Shown here: positions 24,687 to 32,620 of the stretch, piece after piece
How the letters are laid out: each line of letters starts with the position of its first letter
Position numbering within the stretch: the first letter of the stretch is position 1
NCBI GenBank assembly: GCA_036481345.1
Contig: JAZGHU010000015.1
Span: 11,900 to 75,899 of the forward strand
Length of the DNA: 64,000 bases
Source of the DNA: JAAOYC01 sp036481345
GTDB taxonomy: Archaea; Nanobdellota; Nanobdellia; Woesearchaeales; WJKL01
Direction: 5' to 3'
Notes under the pieces: model-generated
Seen by the model: the letters and a program-made list of their open reading frames with translations, nothing else
The model's database searches: none
Told to the model about the DNA's origin: nothing
Made by a program: the position numbers and the translations under genes

Positions 24687-25271
24687 TCATTGTATAATCT
24701 TAATAAGTTCAGGTTCTTTTGGTTTGTGATATCCAGAAGATGTACGCAAAACTGCTAATTCTCTTTCTAATTGAATATTTGCCCACCTTGAATCAACAAT
24801 TGGATGGTCCTTAATTTCATTCATTTTAGAACACCATTCATCCATAGAATAAGCATAGTTAGAATAAAAATGATATGAGCGACCAGATAAAAGAATAAAC
24901 CCCGGATTTAATTTGTTCTCTTTTATGAAATTTTGAACTTCTTTTAAATTTTCATCACTGCAAGGAACTTTAAAATCTACTAAAAGTAAATGTTCCTCTA
25001 ATCCATCATTTAGTAAGACCTTAGATCCAATTCCAGCGTAATAATCATCAAAAGCATTTTCATAATCAGCATTATACCGCATTCTTTCAACTTGTCCTAA
25101 TTCTTTTTCTATTGTTGAAACCGGATGAAAATCTTCATAAATTAGTCTATAATCTATCTTCCCTAAGTCAAACGAATCGTCTATAAATTTATACACAATC
25201 AAACAGAAATCTTTGATATTGTTACCTTCTGCTATTGATCTTAGGATCTCACTCAGTTTTTTGGGTTCCAT
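24687..25271 (-). CDS. Possible archaeo-eukaryotic-primase-fold protein
   Basis: 194 residues, family not recognised with certainty. Two stretches resemble the primase (AEP) superfamily: a strand LLLVDFKVPC with one acidic residue where the DxD motif would sit, and ILLSGRSYHFYSNYA, like the sGxxyH motif. The C-terminus has DSRWANIQLERELAVLRTS and YHKPKEPELI, a pattern I associate with small primase-polymerase-like proteins. Only part of the catalytic set is visible, so it may be inactive or nucleotide-binding. It is divergent from the Nudix gene across a 33-bp spacer. Confidence 0.4.
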   Translation of the reverse strand: MEPKKLSEILRSIAEGNNIKDFCLIVYKFIDDSFDLGKIDYRLIYEDFHPVSTIEKELGQVERMRYNADYENAFDDYYAGIGSKVLLNDGLEEHLLLVDFKVPCSDENLKEVQNFIKENKLNPGFILLSGRSYHFYSNYAYSMDEWCSKMNEIKDHPIVDSRWANIQLERELAVLRTSSGYHKPKEPELIKIIQ

Positions 25272-25304
25272 GTTTATAAGAAATAAATATTTTTTAAAAA
25301 GCTT

Positions 25305-25841
25305 ATGAAGAAAAATATTTATAGTGAAGATATATTCTTTTTAGCTATGGACCCAAACAAAGCTCATTATGTTGTTGTAACTGGTATTATTGTTAAAGAT
25401 GATAAATTCTTAATTGCAAAAAGATCTCCGAATGAACATGCATTTCCTAATCTTTGGACAGTTCCTGGAGGGAAATTAGAATCAAAAGATTATGAACATA
25501 GAGATGCAGATACTACAGCAGGACAATGGTATAATGTTTGTGAAACTTTATTAAGAAGAGAAGTTATGGAAGAAGTTGGATTAGAAATTAAAAAAATTAA
25601 TTATTTAGCAAGTTTAGTTTTCAAAAGACCAGATGGAATTCCTACTGTTGTAATTAGTCTTTATGCAGACCATCATAGTGGAGATGTTAAATTATGTGAT
25701 GATTTAACAGACCATGCTTGGGTTACTTTAGAAGAAGCAAAGAATTATGAGTTGATTGATGGGATCTATGAAGAACTAGAAATGCTTGATCAAGTTATGA
25801 AAGGCCAGAAAATTGGAGAATGGTCTAAGAATTCTGAATAA
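25305..25841 (+). CDS. Nudix hydrolase with an insertion inside the Nudix box
   Basis: 178 residues; the family hydrolyses nucleoside diphosphates linked to another moiety. VVVTGIIVKDDKFLIAKRSP and WTVPGGKLES open the Nudix fold. The second half of the box, LLRREVMEEVGL, comes after about 20 extra residues (from KDYEHRDADTTAG to WYNVCE). The catalytic REVMEEVG residues are intact. TTTATAAG at 25273-25280 is 26-28 nt before ATG 25305, supporting this start over an internal ATG 14 codons later. Confidence 0.9.
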   Translation: MKKNIYSEDIFFLAMDPNKAHYVVVTGIIVKDDKFLIAKRSPNEHAFPNLWTVPGGKLESKDYEHRDADTTAGQWYNVCETLLRREVMEEVGLEIKKINYLASLVFKRPDGIPTVVISLYADHHSGDVKLCDDLTDHAWVTLEEAKNYELIDGIYEELEMLDQVMKGQKIGEWSKNSE

Positions 25842-25849
25842 AAAATAAA

Positions 25850-25988
25850 TGCGGAGGAAGGGTTTCGAACCCTCGTAGGCACTAAGCCAATAGATGACTT
25901 ACAAATGGTCGTTTCATCGCACTCTTGACGAGCACTCATCACTCAAATGCCTTGAGTCTATCCCGTTTGACCACTCCGGCACCTCCGC
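25850..25988 (-). tRNA. tRNA-Leu (anticodon CAA) with a 55-nt intron
   Basis: Acceptor strands GCGGAGG (5') and CCTCCGC plus discriminator A (3') pair fully. The T-arm is GAGGG-TTCGAAA-CCCTT, and a type-II variable arm (GGC...GCC) marks a leucine tRNA. The anticodon stem is ATAGA/TCTAT with loop CT-CAA-G-A, which forms only if 55 nt (25896-25950) after position 37 are removed. That is the canonical archaeal 37/38 intron site. The mature tRNA would be 84 nt; CCA is not encoded. Confidence 0.88.
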
Positions 25989-26043
25989 ATAAGCTAAAGA
26001 AGAAAATAGATGTTTTTAAAGATTACTAAAAATAAAGAAATAA

Positions 26044-26451
26044 TTAAGACAGTTTTGTTAATCTGCCTTCGATTTCACTAAGCTCTGCTTCAAGTTTTTC
26101 AAGCTCTGACATTTCTCTTGGCTTTTCCACTTCTATTGGAGGAGCCACTTCTTTCGGAGCTTCTTTTTTTGCAGCAGTCTTTTTGGGCTTTGGCGCTGCT
26201 TTATGGGGCTTAGCTCTTAGGCCTGATTTTGGAAGCTCTGTTTTAAGCTTTCTTACTAATGCCAGGATATCTTTCATAGCTTCTTTTAATTTTATTATCT
26301 CTGCTTCTTTCTCTTTTCTCACTTCTTTGAATCTTTCAAATCTTTGAAGATATTGAAGAGCTTCTTTAGAAGATTCTAGCAGAGATCTTCTTATTTCTAT
26401 TGGATCTTTCATTCCAACATAAAACATTGATTCTTCTTTTTCTTTAGGCAT
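26044..26451 (-). CDS. Coiled-coil protein C of a three-gene cluster
   Basis: 135 residues. After a short start, MFYVGMKDPIEIRRSLLESS leads into a long helix (SKEALQYLQRFERFKEVRKE to VRKLKTELP). A Lys/Pro/Ala-rich linker (about 75-105) and a second short coiled coil (ELEKLEAELSEIEGRLTKL) follow. The helical part echoes the layout of the two upstream genes. It starts 10 bases after gene B ends. No family recognised. Confidence 0.7.
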   Translation of the reverse strand: MPKEKEESMFYVGMKDPIEIRRSLLESSKEALQYLQRFERFKEVRKEKEAEIIKLKEAMKDILALVRKLKTELPKSGLRAKPHKAAPKPKKTAAKKEAPKEVAPPIEVEKPREMSELEKLEAELSEIEGRLTKLS

Positions 26452-26461
26452 TTTCTAACCT

Positions 26462-26689
26462 CTAAAGAGTAGTTGGTTCAAATAATGTTTTGTCTACAAA
26501 GACTACTTTTCTTTCTACTTCTTCTAGACCTGTGTGCCAAAGTTCAAGCTCTGCATCTTCTTCATTTTTTAGCTCGTTGATCTTAGCTAATGTTTCTTTA
26601 GCATCTTCTATCTTATTCCTTATCATGTTCATTACGTCTAGAACATCTTTGTATTCTTCAATTCTTACATAAACAGGCATTTCTTCCAT
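26462..26689 (-). CDS. Coiled-coil protein B of a three-gene cluster
   Basis: 75 residues, almost entirely helical: MPVYVRIEEYKDVLDVMNMI, then INELKNEEDAELELWHTGLE, then KVVFVDKTLF. It aligns without large gaps to the last 70 residues of gene A, sharing P-x-[FY]-V-x-[IL]-E-x-Y, an acidic-tryptophan block and a final VDK/ADK-x-LF. It appears to be a duplicated domain. Function unknown; spacing (15 and 10 bases) indicates one operon. Confidence 0.72.
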   Translation of the reverse strand: MEEMPVYVRIEEYKDVLDVMNMIRNKIEDAKETLAKINELKNEEDAELELWHTGLEEVERKVVFVDKTLFEPTTL

Positions 26690-26704
26690 ACTATCGACCT
26701 CTTT

Positions 26705-27184
26705 TTATTTTTGTGCTGCAAATAATGCTTTATCAGCATATAGTAATTTTCTTTGGATATCCTTTAATTGAGATTCCCATTTGTTGAACTCTTTATCTTG
26801 ATCTTCTTTGAATTCAGAGACTCTTGATAAGCTATCTGAACCTTCTTTCAGAGTATTTTGAATTGAGCTAACTTCATTCATCAATTCTCTGTATGATTCA
26901 AGGTAAACAAAGATTGGTTTTTTCAATCTAAGATCATCTCTTTCTTCTAATTCATCCCTTGTTTTTTGTATTGCATAATCTTCAGCTCTTTCAGTGGGGC
27001 TTGGTCCTTTTGGGACATCTGGAAGCTCTAAGTCAGGAGCTTTTTGTTTTTTGAATTCAGGAATCTCTCCTGGAGAAGGAAAGGTAGGCAGTTCATCTTT
27101 TGATGGAGGAGCTGCTGGTACTTCTAATCCTCTTTTTTCTGGTATAGCTTTCTTTCTTGTTTTAAATAAATCTGTAAATCTCAT
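26705..27184 (-). CDS. Coiled-coil protein A of a three-gene cluster
   Basis: 159 residues. The N-terminal half is a Pro-rich, charged, probably disordered region (VPAAPPSKDELPTFPSPGEI and following). The C-terminal half is a helical domain starting PIFVYLESYRELMNEVSSIQ and ending LLYADKALFAAQK, the paralogue of gene B. A strong GGGGAGGTG ribosome-binding site precedes the ATG, so the first gene of the operon should be well translated. No family recognised. Confidence 0.72.
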   Translation of the reverse strand: MRFTDLFKTRKKAIPEKRGLEVPAAPPSKDELPTFPSPGEIPEFKKQKAPDLELPDVPKGPSPTERAEDYAIQKTRDELEERDDLRLKKPIFVYLESYRELMNEVSSIQNTLKEGSDSLSRVSEFKEDQDKEFNKWESQLKDIQRKLLYADKALFAAQK

Positions 27185-27307
27185 AATAATTACACCTCCC
27201 CAATAACTAATCTATGAATTCTGACATTATTTAAACTTTCGTTAGTATTCTAAAATAGTGACAAAATAAAAGAAATGTTTTTATCTATTCTAGATTTAGT
27301 TTACCTT

Positions 27308-28174
27308 ATGAAGGAAGCAAAGCATTATAAGAAATTGCAAGGAAAGAAAATTCAGTGTGAGATGTGTCCTAGAAAATGCATAGTTAAAAATGGAGAGAAA
27401 GGATTTTGCAAAGCAAGAGAAAATAAAGAAGGGAAATTTTATAGTTTAGTTTATGCTGCGCCATGTTCTGTTAATGTGGATCCAATTGAGAAAAAACCGT
27501 TATTTCATTTTTTATCAGGCACTAAAACTTATTCTGTTGGAACAACAGGCTGCAATCTAAGATGTAAGTTTTGCCAGAATTGGCAGATCAGTCAAGCTGT
27601 TCCAGAGGATGTTCCTTTTCTTGATTTAAGTCCTGCTTCTGTTGTCGGGGATGCAATTGTAAAAGGATGTGAAAGTATTTCTTATACATATACTGAACCA
27701 TCAATATTTTTTGAATATGTTTTGGACACAGCAAAGCTTGCTAGAAAAAAAGGATTAAAAAATATTATTGTATCAAATGGTTTTGTCAATCAAAAACCAC
27801 TGAAAGAAATGTGCAAAGTTATTGATGCTGCTAATATTGATTTGAAATCTTTTTCAAATGAATTTTACAAGAAATATACTGGGGCTTGGTTAAAGCCTGT
27901 GCTTGAAAGTTTGAAGACAATTAAGAAAGAAGGTGTTTGGCTGGAGATAACTAATCTTTTGATTAATAGATTGAATGATGGTCCTGTTGAGATTAAGAAA
28001 ATGTGCAAGTGGATTAAAGAAGAATTAGGAGAGGAAGTTCCAATACATTTTTCTAGATTTTTCCCTAATTATTTGATGCAAGATATAAGTCCAACTGATA
28101 AAGATAAATTGTATGAGGCAGAGAAGATTGCTAAAGAAGTTGGATTAAAGTATGTTTATTTAGGCAATATTTAA
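27308..28174 (+). CDS. amrS: AmmeMemoRadiSam-system radical SAM enzyme (AmrS-like)
   Basis: 288 residues from ATG 27308. It begins with the family N-terminus CEMCPRKCIVKNGEKGFCKA. Then come YAAPCSVNVDPIEKKPLFHF and the radical-SAM cluster motif CNLRCKFCQNWQIS. SYTYTEPSIFFEYV and NIDLKSFSNEFYKKYTGA follow, all AmrS-like. The chain stops at LKYVYLGNI, where relatives continue for about 40 residues with further cysteines. Substrate unknown; no MEMO or AMMECR1 partner gene lies nearby. A start at 27275 is also open. Confidence 0.9.
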   Translation: MKEAKHYKKLQGKKIQCEMCPRKCIVKNGEKGFCKARENKEGKFYSLVYAAPCSVNVDPIEKKPLFHFLSGTKTYSVGTTGCNLRCKFCQNWQISQAVPEDVPFLDLSPASVVGDAIVKGCESISYTYTEPSIFFEYVLDTAKLARKKGLKNIIVSNGFVNQKPLKEMCKVIDAANIDLKSFSNEFYKKYTGAWLKPVLESLKTIKKEGVWLEITNLLINRLNDGPVEIKKMCKWIKEELGEEVPIHFSRFFPNYLMQDISPTDKDKLYEAEKIAKEVGLKYVYLGNI

Positions 28175-28219
28175 AAAAACTAGTGCTTTATGGAGTTTGT
28201 TTGGTGATAGGGGGGCTTT

Positions 28220-30085
28220 ATGCACAAACTTGTTTTGTGTTTGATTGTATTTTGTTTTATTGAGATAGCAATGGCTGATATTGTTATAACTGAAGTGATG
28301 TATAATCCTGGGCAATGTGATGATTATGATTGTGAGTGGATTGAATTATATAATACGGATTCTATTAGTGTGAATTTAACTGGTTGGATATTAGATGGTG
28401 AGTCCTTAGATGGAATAGTTATCAGTGCTCACGAATATATTGTATTAGCTGATGAATTAATAGACGGCAATGACGCAGATAATGAAAGCTTTGAATCATA
28501 TTGGGGAAATAATGATGGAGTATGGAATCCCTTGGATGGCAACTTCGATGCTTATGATATATCTCTTTCTTTAAAAAATACAGAAGACAGCATTATTCTT
28601 ACAGATAGCACATATACAGATACTTTAAACTATAGTTCTAGCTGGGGTGCAAATGGGAATGACTATACATTAGAGAAAATAAATCCAGATGGGGCAAATA
28701 CACAAGAGAATTGGGCGGTTGGTTTTGTTATGAATGGTACTCCAGGGATGCAAAATAGTATTTATGGAACTGGAGAAATTGATTATAGTGTAATAACTAT
28801 CAATGAATTTTTACCAGATCCACATGGAGATGATAATGCGCCAATGCCTCAAGGGGAATGGATTGAGCTTTATAATTCTGGAAGCCAAAACATTAATCTA
28901 AAGTGGGCTTTTTTAGAAGATTTACAAGGACATAAAGTTTATATTGCAGATACTACAACAGTTGATACAACAATTATCCCTGCTAATGGATTTTTAGTTA
29001 TCTATACAAATGGATTTTCTGGACTTTTGAATAATGGAGGGATAGAAGAATTAAGATTTTATGATAAGGAAGACAACCTAATTGATTCTGTGAGCTATGA
29101 AGGGTCTGATGAGGGCAGTTCTTGGGCAAATGTTATTGATAATTGGCAGAGAACAATGCCCACTCCTGAAGGGGAGAACATGGATTACACAAAAGTAAAG
29201 GATTCTAAATTTGATATAGATACAATTTATGATCTTGGTTCAGATGATGTAGCTAAATTTGGACAGACAATAAGAGTTAAAGTCAACCTCTATAAAGGAG
29301 ATGAAACCAAAAGCGTTTTAAGAATGTGGATAGCAGATGGAGATGAAAAGATAAGCAAAGAGTCGAAGATAACAATTTCCACAAAATATACTAATGTTTC
29401 ATTAGCAGTGCCTATTCAGCTTTATCCAAATTGCAATGAAAAATATGATGATGGAGATTATGATATTTTTATTGGATGGACAAGCGAGGATTTTGAAGAG
29501 GATTCATTTCCGTTAGAAGTAGAAGATATTACAGATTCCTTGTGTGAAATAGTAAAGGTAGAGAAAAGCAGCACAACAAGCGCAAAGAAATTTGAATATA
29601 ACCTTGTTTCAAATCCAGATGAAATTAAAAGTGGGGAAGAGTTTGACATTAGAGTTGAATTAAATAATCATGATGATGAAGATTATGATATTGATATCTG
29701 GAGTTATGTCTATAAGGGGAATAAAGCTTATAGTGGTGGAAGAGAGGATAATAAGAAATCTTTTGTTTTAGAAAAAGGAAGTTCTGAAACAATTAAGTTA
29801 AGGAATACAGTTGATGCTGCTCCTGGAGATTATAATCTTAAAATCAAGATAATAAAGAATAATCAGAAGACAGCAAAAGAGATAACAAATACATTGAGAG
29901 TCATAGAAGAAGTCAGTGAAGGGGGATATGCTGAAGGAATTGTTGGAAAAGCTTCTGGAATCTTAAAATGGAGAGAAGCTTTTGTTTATGAATCAACTTC
30001 TTTCAAAGCAAAAAACTTGGTTCCTTTGTTGTTTATTATTTTATTGAGTTTATTTGTGATTATATTGATATTTACTAAGAATTAG
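28220..30085 (+). CDS. Secreted, membrane-anchored protein with two lamin-tail (LTD) domains
   Basis: 621 residues. A signal sequence (about 1-19, ending AMA) is followed by an LTD domain starting IVITEVMYNPGQC with CEWIELYN. A second LTD starts VITINEFLPDPHGDD with GEWIELYNSG. Next is a beta-rich region of about 270 residues, probably Ig-like, and a C-terminal membrane helix (LVPLLFIILLSLFVIILIF) anchors the protein. LTD domains occur in prokaryotic surface proteins and nuclease-associated proteins; here a surface or adhesion role is my inference. A GGGGGG stretch lies upstream of the ATG. Confidence 0.85.
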   Translation: MHKLVLCLIVFCFIEIAMADIVITEVMYNPGQCDDYDCEWIELYNTDSISVNLTGWILDGESLDGIVISAHEYIVLADELIDGNDADNESFESYWGNNDGVWNPLDGNFDAYDISLSLKNTEDSIILTDSTYTDTLNYSSSWGANGNDYTLEKINPDGANTQENWAVGFVMNGTPGMQNSIYGTGEIDYSVITINEFLPDPHGDDNAPMPQGEWIELYNSGSQNINLKWAFLEDLQGHKVYIADTTTVDTTIIPANGFLVIYTNGFSGLLNNGGIEELRFYDKEDNLIDSVSYEGSDEGSSWANVIDNWQRTMPTPEGENMDYTKVKDSKFDIDTIYDLGSDDVAKFGQTIRVKVNLYKGDETKSVLRMWIADGDEKISKESKITISTKYTNVSLAVPIQLYPNCNEKYDDGDYDIFIGWTSEDFEEDSFPLEVEDITDSLCEIVKVEKSSTTSAKKFEYNLVSNPDEIKSGEEFDIRVELNNHDDEDYDIDIWSYVYKGNKAYSGGREDNKKSFVLEKGSSETIKLRNTVDAAPGDYNLKIKIIKNNQKTAKEITNTLRVIEEVSEGGYAEGIVGKASGILKWREAFVYESTSFKAKNLVPLLFIILLSLFVIILIFTKN

Positions 30086-30894
30086 CGAAAAATAAGTTGT
30101 TCTACAACACATCCGAAAAAGTTATTGCCTAAACCAAACAATAAAAATATTATCAAAGAGATAAGGAAATATATTATTGTAGTTTTCCAAGATTGGATTG
30201 TTTTTGATGGTCTTTTGAAGATAAAAGGCAGTGCTGACAAAAAGAATGGTATGAAAATTGCCTGGATTACAGCAAATGTACACCAGATTGAAGTTAAATC
30301 ATAACATATGTTTACTGATAGGAATAAAGAACCAAATAAAAGATATAATACAGCAAGTATAAAGGATATATCCATAATTGCAAGAAGGAACCAGAGAATT
30401 GTTTTTCTAGATTTTTGATCTTTTAATTTGCTTCTTGCTGTGAATGCACAGATATGGATATAGATAAAAATAAAAAACCAGAGTGCAGTCCAAAGTTTAG
30501 GGGAATAATGTCTGATATAAAAACTAACTACCTCGAAAGATACAGGAATGAAAATCTGGACAATACCTACTGCAGCAATTAACCACAAGACAATTTTGCT
30601 GCGAAGATTTCTATTGAGCAAGACTTCCATTGCTCTTAATCCAAAATAAGGGGCGAGTAGTGAAATAATTAGTCCTGTTTTGTAGATAATCTGATTGTTT
30701 GTTATTAAAGATAAAAATTCAAAAAATTGATGCCCCCCTATAAATGCAAAAGCAATGATTACATTACTGAGAAAAGGCATTAGCCATTTTTTCTTGGTTT
30801 TAGCATATCTTTTCGAATAAAAGAAATAAAAGAATATACACGAAAGAAAAATAATAAGTGCAGTTAGTAATTGTACTTCTTTACTATAACACAT
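30082..30894 (-). CDS. Multi-pass membrane protein starting MCYS
   Basis: 270 residues with seven or eight hydrophobic helices and no soluble domain. The start MCYSKEVQ and the later GGHQFFEF segment resemble a family of uncharacterised membrane proteins that begin MCFS and carry a conserved Q/E pair (DUF6629-like; assignment uncertain). An ATAATATAAACT TATA region (30913-30928) lies about 26 nt upstream of this ATG rather than of the one two codons earlier. Confidence 0.6.
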   Translation of the reverse strand: MCYSKEVQLLTALIIFLSCIFFYFFYSKRYAKTKKKWLMPFLSNVIIAFAFIGGHQFFEFLSLITNNQIIYKTGLIISLLAPYFGLRAMEVLLNRNLRSKIVLWLIAAVGIVQIFIPVSFEVVSFYIRHYSPKLWTALWFFIFIYIHICAFTARSKLKDQKSRKTILWFLLAIMDISFILAVLYLLFGSLFLSVNICYDLTSIWCTFAVIQAIFIPFFLSALPFIFKRPSKTIQSWKTTIIYFLISLIIFLLFGLGNNFFGCVVEQLIFR

Positions 30895-30973
30895 AATCAT
30901 GAAATAACGCCTTTAGTTTATATTATTTGCTATTCACGAAAACTTTTTAAAGGACTTTATTCTTATTTTGAGT

Positions 30974-31588
30974 ATGGTAGATGTTAAAGAAAGATTAGAA
31001 CAAGGATATATTCAATCAAAAGTGATTGTTGAATTAGTTGGAAAGCCCAAAGAATATGTTGAGAAAACACTTAATGAATATGTAGATCATCTTAAGAAAA
31101 GAGAAAATGTAGATATAGTTTCAGTTGATTTTAATGAGCCAAAAGAAGTTGAAGGAGAGCAGCAGGGATTGTTTGCTGCTTTTGTTGAAATTGAATTATT
31201 AACCAAGGATATTCCTGCATTGATTCTATTTTGTTTTGATTATATGCCAAGTTCTATTGAGATTATTGCTCCTGAAGAATTTAGGATGAAGAGTAGGGAT
31301 ATAACTAACATCATGAATGATCTGCAAGGCAAATTGCATAAACTAGATATGGGTGTTAAGCAGCTGACTAATGAGAATCAGTTTTTGAAGAAGAACATTT
31401 ATTCTTTGTCAACAAATATTGTTTCATTAGCATTGAAGGTTGGAGTCAAAAAAGTTAAAGGTTTGGCTAAATTAACTGGAATGCCTGAGAAACATATGGA
31501 AGATTTCTTGGAAAGCTTGATTAAGAAAAAATTTGTAAAAAAAGAAGGTGAGGATTACATTTGGATTAAAGATGAACGAAAAGAATAG
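30974..31588 (+). CDS. Archaeal protein with coiled coil and C-terminal winged helix, upstream of ScpB
   Basis: 204 residues from ATG 30974. The N-terminal alpha/beta domain (VDVKERLEQGYIQSKVIVEL and LFAAFVEIELLTKDIPALIL) is followed by a coiled coil at about 110-145 (DITNIMNDLQGKLHKLDMGV). The end is helix-turn-helix-like (VKGLAKLTGMPEKHMEDFLE, then KKFVKKEGEDYIWI). A TATA-like TTTTAAAG lies 26 nt upstream. The 3' end overlaps ScpB by 17 bases, so the products probably work together; it occupies the place where kleisin ScpA would be expected. Confidence 0.6.
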   Translation: MVDVKERLEQGYIQSKVIVELVGKPKEYVEKTLNEYVDHLKKRENVDIVSVDFNEPKEVEGEQQGLFAAFVEIELLTKDIPALILFCFDYMPSSIEIIAPEEFRMKSRDITNIMNDLQGKLHKLDMGVKQLTNENQFLKKNIYSLSTNIVSLALKVGVKKVKGLAKLTGMPEKHMEDFLESLIKKKFVKKEGEDYIWIKDERKE

Positions 31589-32369
31589 AATTGAAGCATT
31601 ACTGTTTACTGTTGCAAAGAGGATAAGTTTAGATGAGATTTCTAAAATTACTGGAATAAGAGATATTGATAAGATCAAGAATGCTTTGAATGAATTGAAG
31701 ATGGATTATGAAGCTAAAGGCAGTTCTATGACTTTGAATGATGAAGGAGAAGGTTATTGGAAGATGACTGTCAAAGACCATTATATGCCAATGGTGAGGA
31801 AAGTTGTTAGTCAAATGGAGATAGACCGGCCTTTGATGGAGACTCTTGCTGTTATTGCATGGAAATATCCAGTACTACAGGCAGATGTTGTTAAGATAAG
31901 GCATAACAAAGCATATGATCATTTGAAAAGACTTGAAGAATTAGGATTTATTACAAGAGTTAAGTATGGAAGAACTAACAAGTTGACTTTGACTTCTAAG
32001 TTTTTTGAGTATTTTGATTTGCCTTCAAAAGAGCAGGCAAAAGAAGTGTTTAAGAATGTTGTTCCTGAAAAGATTAGAGAGAAGGTAGAGAAAACTGAAG
32101 CAGAGATTGATGAGGCTGAGAAAAAGTTAGAAGAAGCTAAGAGAAAGAAAGAAGAGATGAAGAAAGAAGCTGATAAAAGCAAAACAGAAGGACCTCCTGT
32201 TGATCCTACAAGTCAAGATCCTGAGCCCAAACCAGATGAAGGCCCGGCACCAGTTCCTGAAGTTGAAGAATTAAAAGAAATGCAAAAGGAAGAAGATAAA
32301 GAATTAGAGAAAACAGAGAAAGCAGTTGAAGATTTGGATAAAGAAGAAGATAAAAAATTTTATGATTAA
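31572..32369 (+). CDS. scpB: Chromosome segregation protein ScpB with charged C-terminal extension
   Basis: 265 residues. The two winged-helix domains of ScpB span about 1-165: NRIEALLFTVAKRISLDEIS, METLAVIAWKYPVLQADVVK and YGRTNKLTLTSKFFEYFDLP. The rest is a long coiled coil (EKVEKTEAEIDEAEKKLEEA) and a Pro/Glu-rich tail. ScpB partners the SMC-kleisin complex. ATG 31572 lies inside the preceding gene and gives the normal N-terminus; the frame is open to 31548. Confidence 0.93.
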   Translation: MNEKNRIEALLFTVAKRISLDEISKITGIRDIDKIKNALNELKMDYEAKGSSMTLNDEGEGYWKMTVKDHYMPMVRKVVSQMEIDRPLMETLAVIAWKYPVLQADVVKIRHNKAYDHLKRLEELGFITRVKYGRTNKLTLTSKFFEYFDLPSKEQAKEVFKNVVPEKIREKVEKTEAEIDEAEKKLEEAKRKKEEMKKEADKSKTEGPPVDPTSQDPEPKPDEGPAPVPEVEELKEMQKEEDKELEKTEKAVEDLDKEEDKKFYD

Positions 32370-32517
32370 GATGTTTCTAATTAAATGCCCTAAATGCAAA
32401 CAGAATATGAAGTATCAAGTGATGAAAGGATTGGTTGCAGGGAAAAGTAAAAGATGTGTTTATTGCGGCAGAAGTTTTCAGGTTAAAGAGAATATTGTTA
32501 AGAAAGTCAAAAATTAG
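32362..32517 (+). CDS. Small zinc-ribbon protein
   Basis: 51 residues from ATG 32362 (an ATG at 32371 is equally possible). It carries CPKC and CVYC knuckles separated by about 26 residues, followed by GRSFQVKENIV. This is a minimal rubredoxin-like zinc ribbon. The start overlaps the ScpB stop by 8 bases, so the gene belongs to the ScpB operon. Function unknown; nucleic-acid binding is plausible. Confidence 0.7.
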   Translation: MIKMFLIKCPKCKQNMKYQVMKGLVAGKSKRCVYCGRSFQVKENIVKKVKN

Positions 32518-32573
32518 CTAAAATTGCGAATTCTGGTAGTACAGGGGCTGAGAAGGTCGAATTCATGCGAAAG

Positions 32574-32583
32574 GTTTATAAAG
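32574..32583 (+). promoter_or_regulatory. TATA box of gyrA
   Basis: GGTTTATAAAGG upstream of gyrA predicts a start near 32605, leaving a leader of about 15 nt before ATG 32621. Confidence 0.5.
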
Positions 32584-32620
32584 GAAGATAGTTTCTTTTT
32601 AATAGGAAATTCTCGTCAGA

